DNA of 64,000 bases from Planctomycetota bacterium. GTDB taxonomy: Bacteria > Planctomycetota > Planctomycetia > Pirellulales > Pirellulaceae. Shown in pieces: positions 63,935 through 64,000 of this stretch; the first letter of the stretch is position 1, and each line of letters begins with the position of its first letter. Position numbers and translations under genes: made by a program. Below the pieces are notes generated by a model that did no database searches, had not been told where the DNA came from, and saw only the letters and a program-made list of their open reading frames with translations. Where the stretch lies: contig JAJDEH010000019.1 of NCBI GenBank assembly GCA_029259935.1, positions 21,564-85,563 on the forward strand, in the 5' to 3' direction.

Positions 63935-64000
63935 ATGACTCGGAAGTCTACTCGAAAGAAGCGTCGTTCGAAGCGGCGAGAGTACAGTGATGAACTGAAG
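63935..64000 (+). CDS. Transposase orfA start, truncated by window edge
   Basis: 22 codons visible: MTRKSTRKKRRSKRREYSDE then LK, preceded by AAAGGAG eight bases upstream. A basic N-terminus followed by R-x-Y-S-D-E-L-K is the typical start of IS3-family (IS3/IS2-like OrfA) helix-turn-helix proteins. The rest lies outside. Confidence 0.65.
   Translation, partial: MTRKSTRKKRRSKRREYSDELK

Noticed and set aside
1..64000. tRNA or rRNA genes
   Set aside because: No T-loop GGTTCRANNCC with fitting arms and no rRNA landmark seen by eye on either strand; a covariance search would be needed to be certain.

Overview
The window reads as chromosomal DNA from a planctomycete, probably of the Pirellulales/Planctomycetia type. 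The support is the neighbourhood of planctomycete-typical families: a DUF1549/DUF1553 cytochrome-like protein with a DUF1501 partner and PPC-domain secreted proteins, a Cys-type sulfatase, DUF1080 and ThuA-like secreted proteins, BlaI/BlaR-type regulation, a PSP1-like protein and many small palindromic intergenic repeats. No rRNA, tRNA, CRISPR array or phage region was seen. The species cannot be named from the sequence alone.

Layout. 1-5.8 kb: a minus-strand operon (DUF1549/DUF1553, DUF1501, PPC protein running off the left edge). 6.3-7.9 kb: a thioredoxin-fold protein with an in-frame TGA, then two small membrane proteins. 7.9-14.3 kb: an HlyD-type adaptor divergent from two tandem TolC-like outer-membrane lipoproteins. 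14.3-18.7 kb: a large hybrid histidine kinase and a response regulator with a kinase-like ATPase domain. 19.0-21.9 kb: PPC protein translationally coupled to a FabG-like reductase. 22.0-30.2 kb: fliG, a PTPS/QueD-like enzyme, a CitG-like enzyme, an alpha/beta hydrolase, a sugar-isomerase-like TIM barrel, a VWA protein, a secreted protein and a ThuA-like protein. 30.4-38.1 kb: a TIR-ATPase-TPR protein, a methyltransferase, guaC, der and a family 4-type uracil-DNA glycosylase. 38.1-41.1 kb: a second two-component cluster. 41.1-43.2 kb: a peroxiredoxin with an in-frame TGA at its catalytic Cys, then an IS200/RAYT-like transposase gene bracketed by two related clusters of hairpins. 43.4-47.0 kb: mutS and a DUF1080 protein. 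47.1-55.6 kb: NfeD/YqiJ-like membrane protein, flotillin and a 1687-residue AAA ATPase. 55.6-63.2 kb: PSP1-like protein, bioB, BlaR1-like/BlaI-like pair, sulfatase and a HEAT/EF-hand protein. 63.2-64 kb: a probable small RNA gene, repeats and the left part of an insertion sequence.

The most striking result is that two unrelated redox genes, 35 kb apart, are each interrupted by exactly one TGA, and in both cases the TGA sits where the family has its catalytic cysteine (CxxC second Cys; peroxidatic Cys). Both reading frames continue intact to a normal stop and both TGAs are followed by a stem-loop at a distance suitable for a bacterial SECIS. TGA also serves as an ordinary stop for other genes here, so local selenocysteine insertion is the best explanation. 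Standard gene calling would break both genes.

Other points of interest are the transposase/hairpin element, whose protein seems to have its HUH motif and its tyrosine in separate halves; the flotillin-ATPase locus; the TIR-STAND protein; a BlaR1-like receptor whose sensor part looks carbohydrate-binding rather than beta-lactam-binding, with two near-identical operator candidates upstream of its repressor; and the putative small RNA. Functions are inferred from sequence motifs recalled from family knowledge; no database search was possible.
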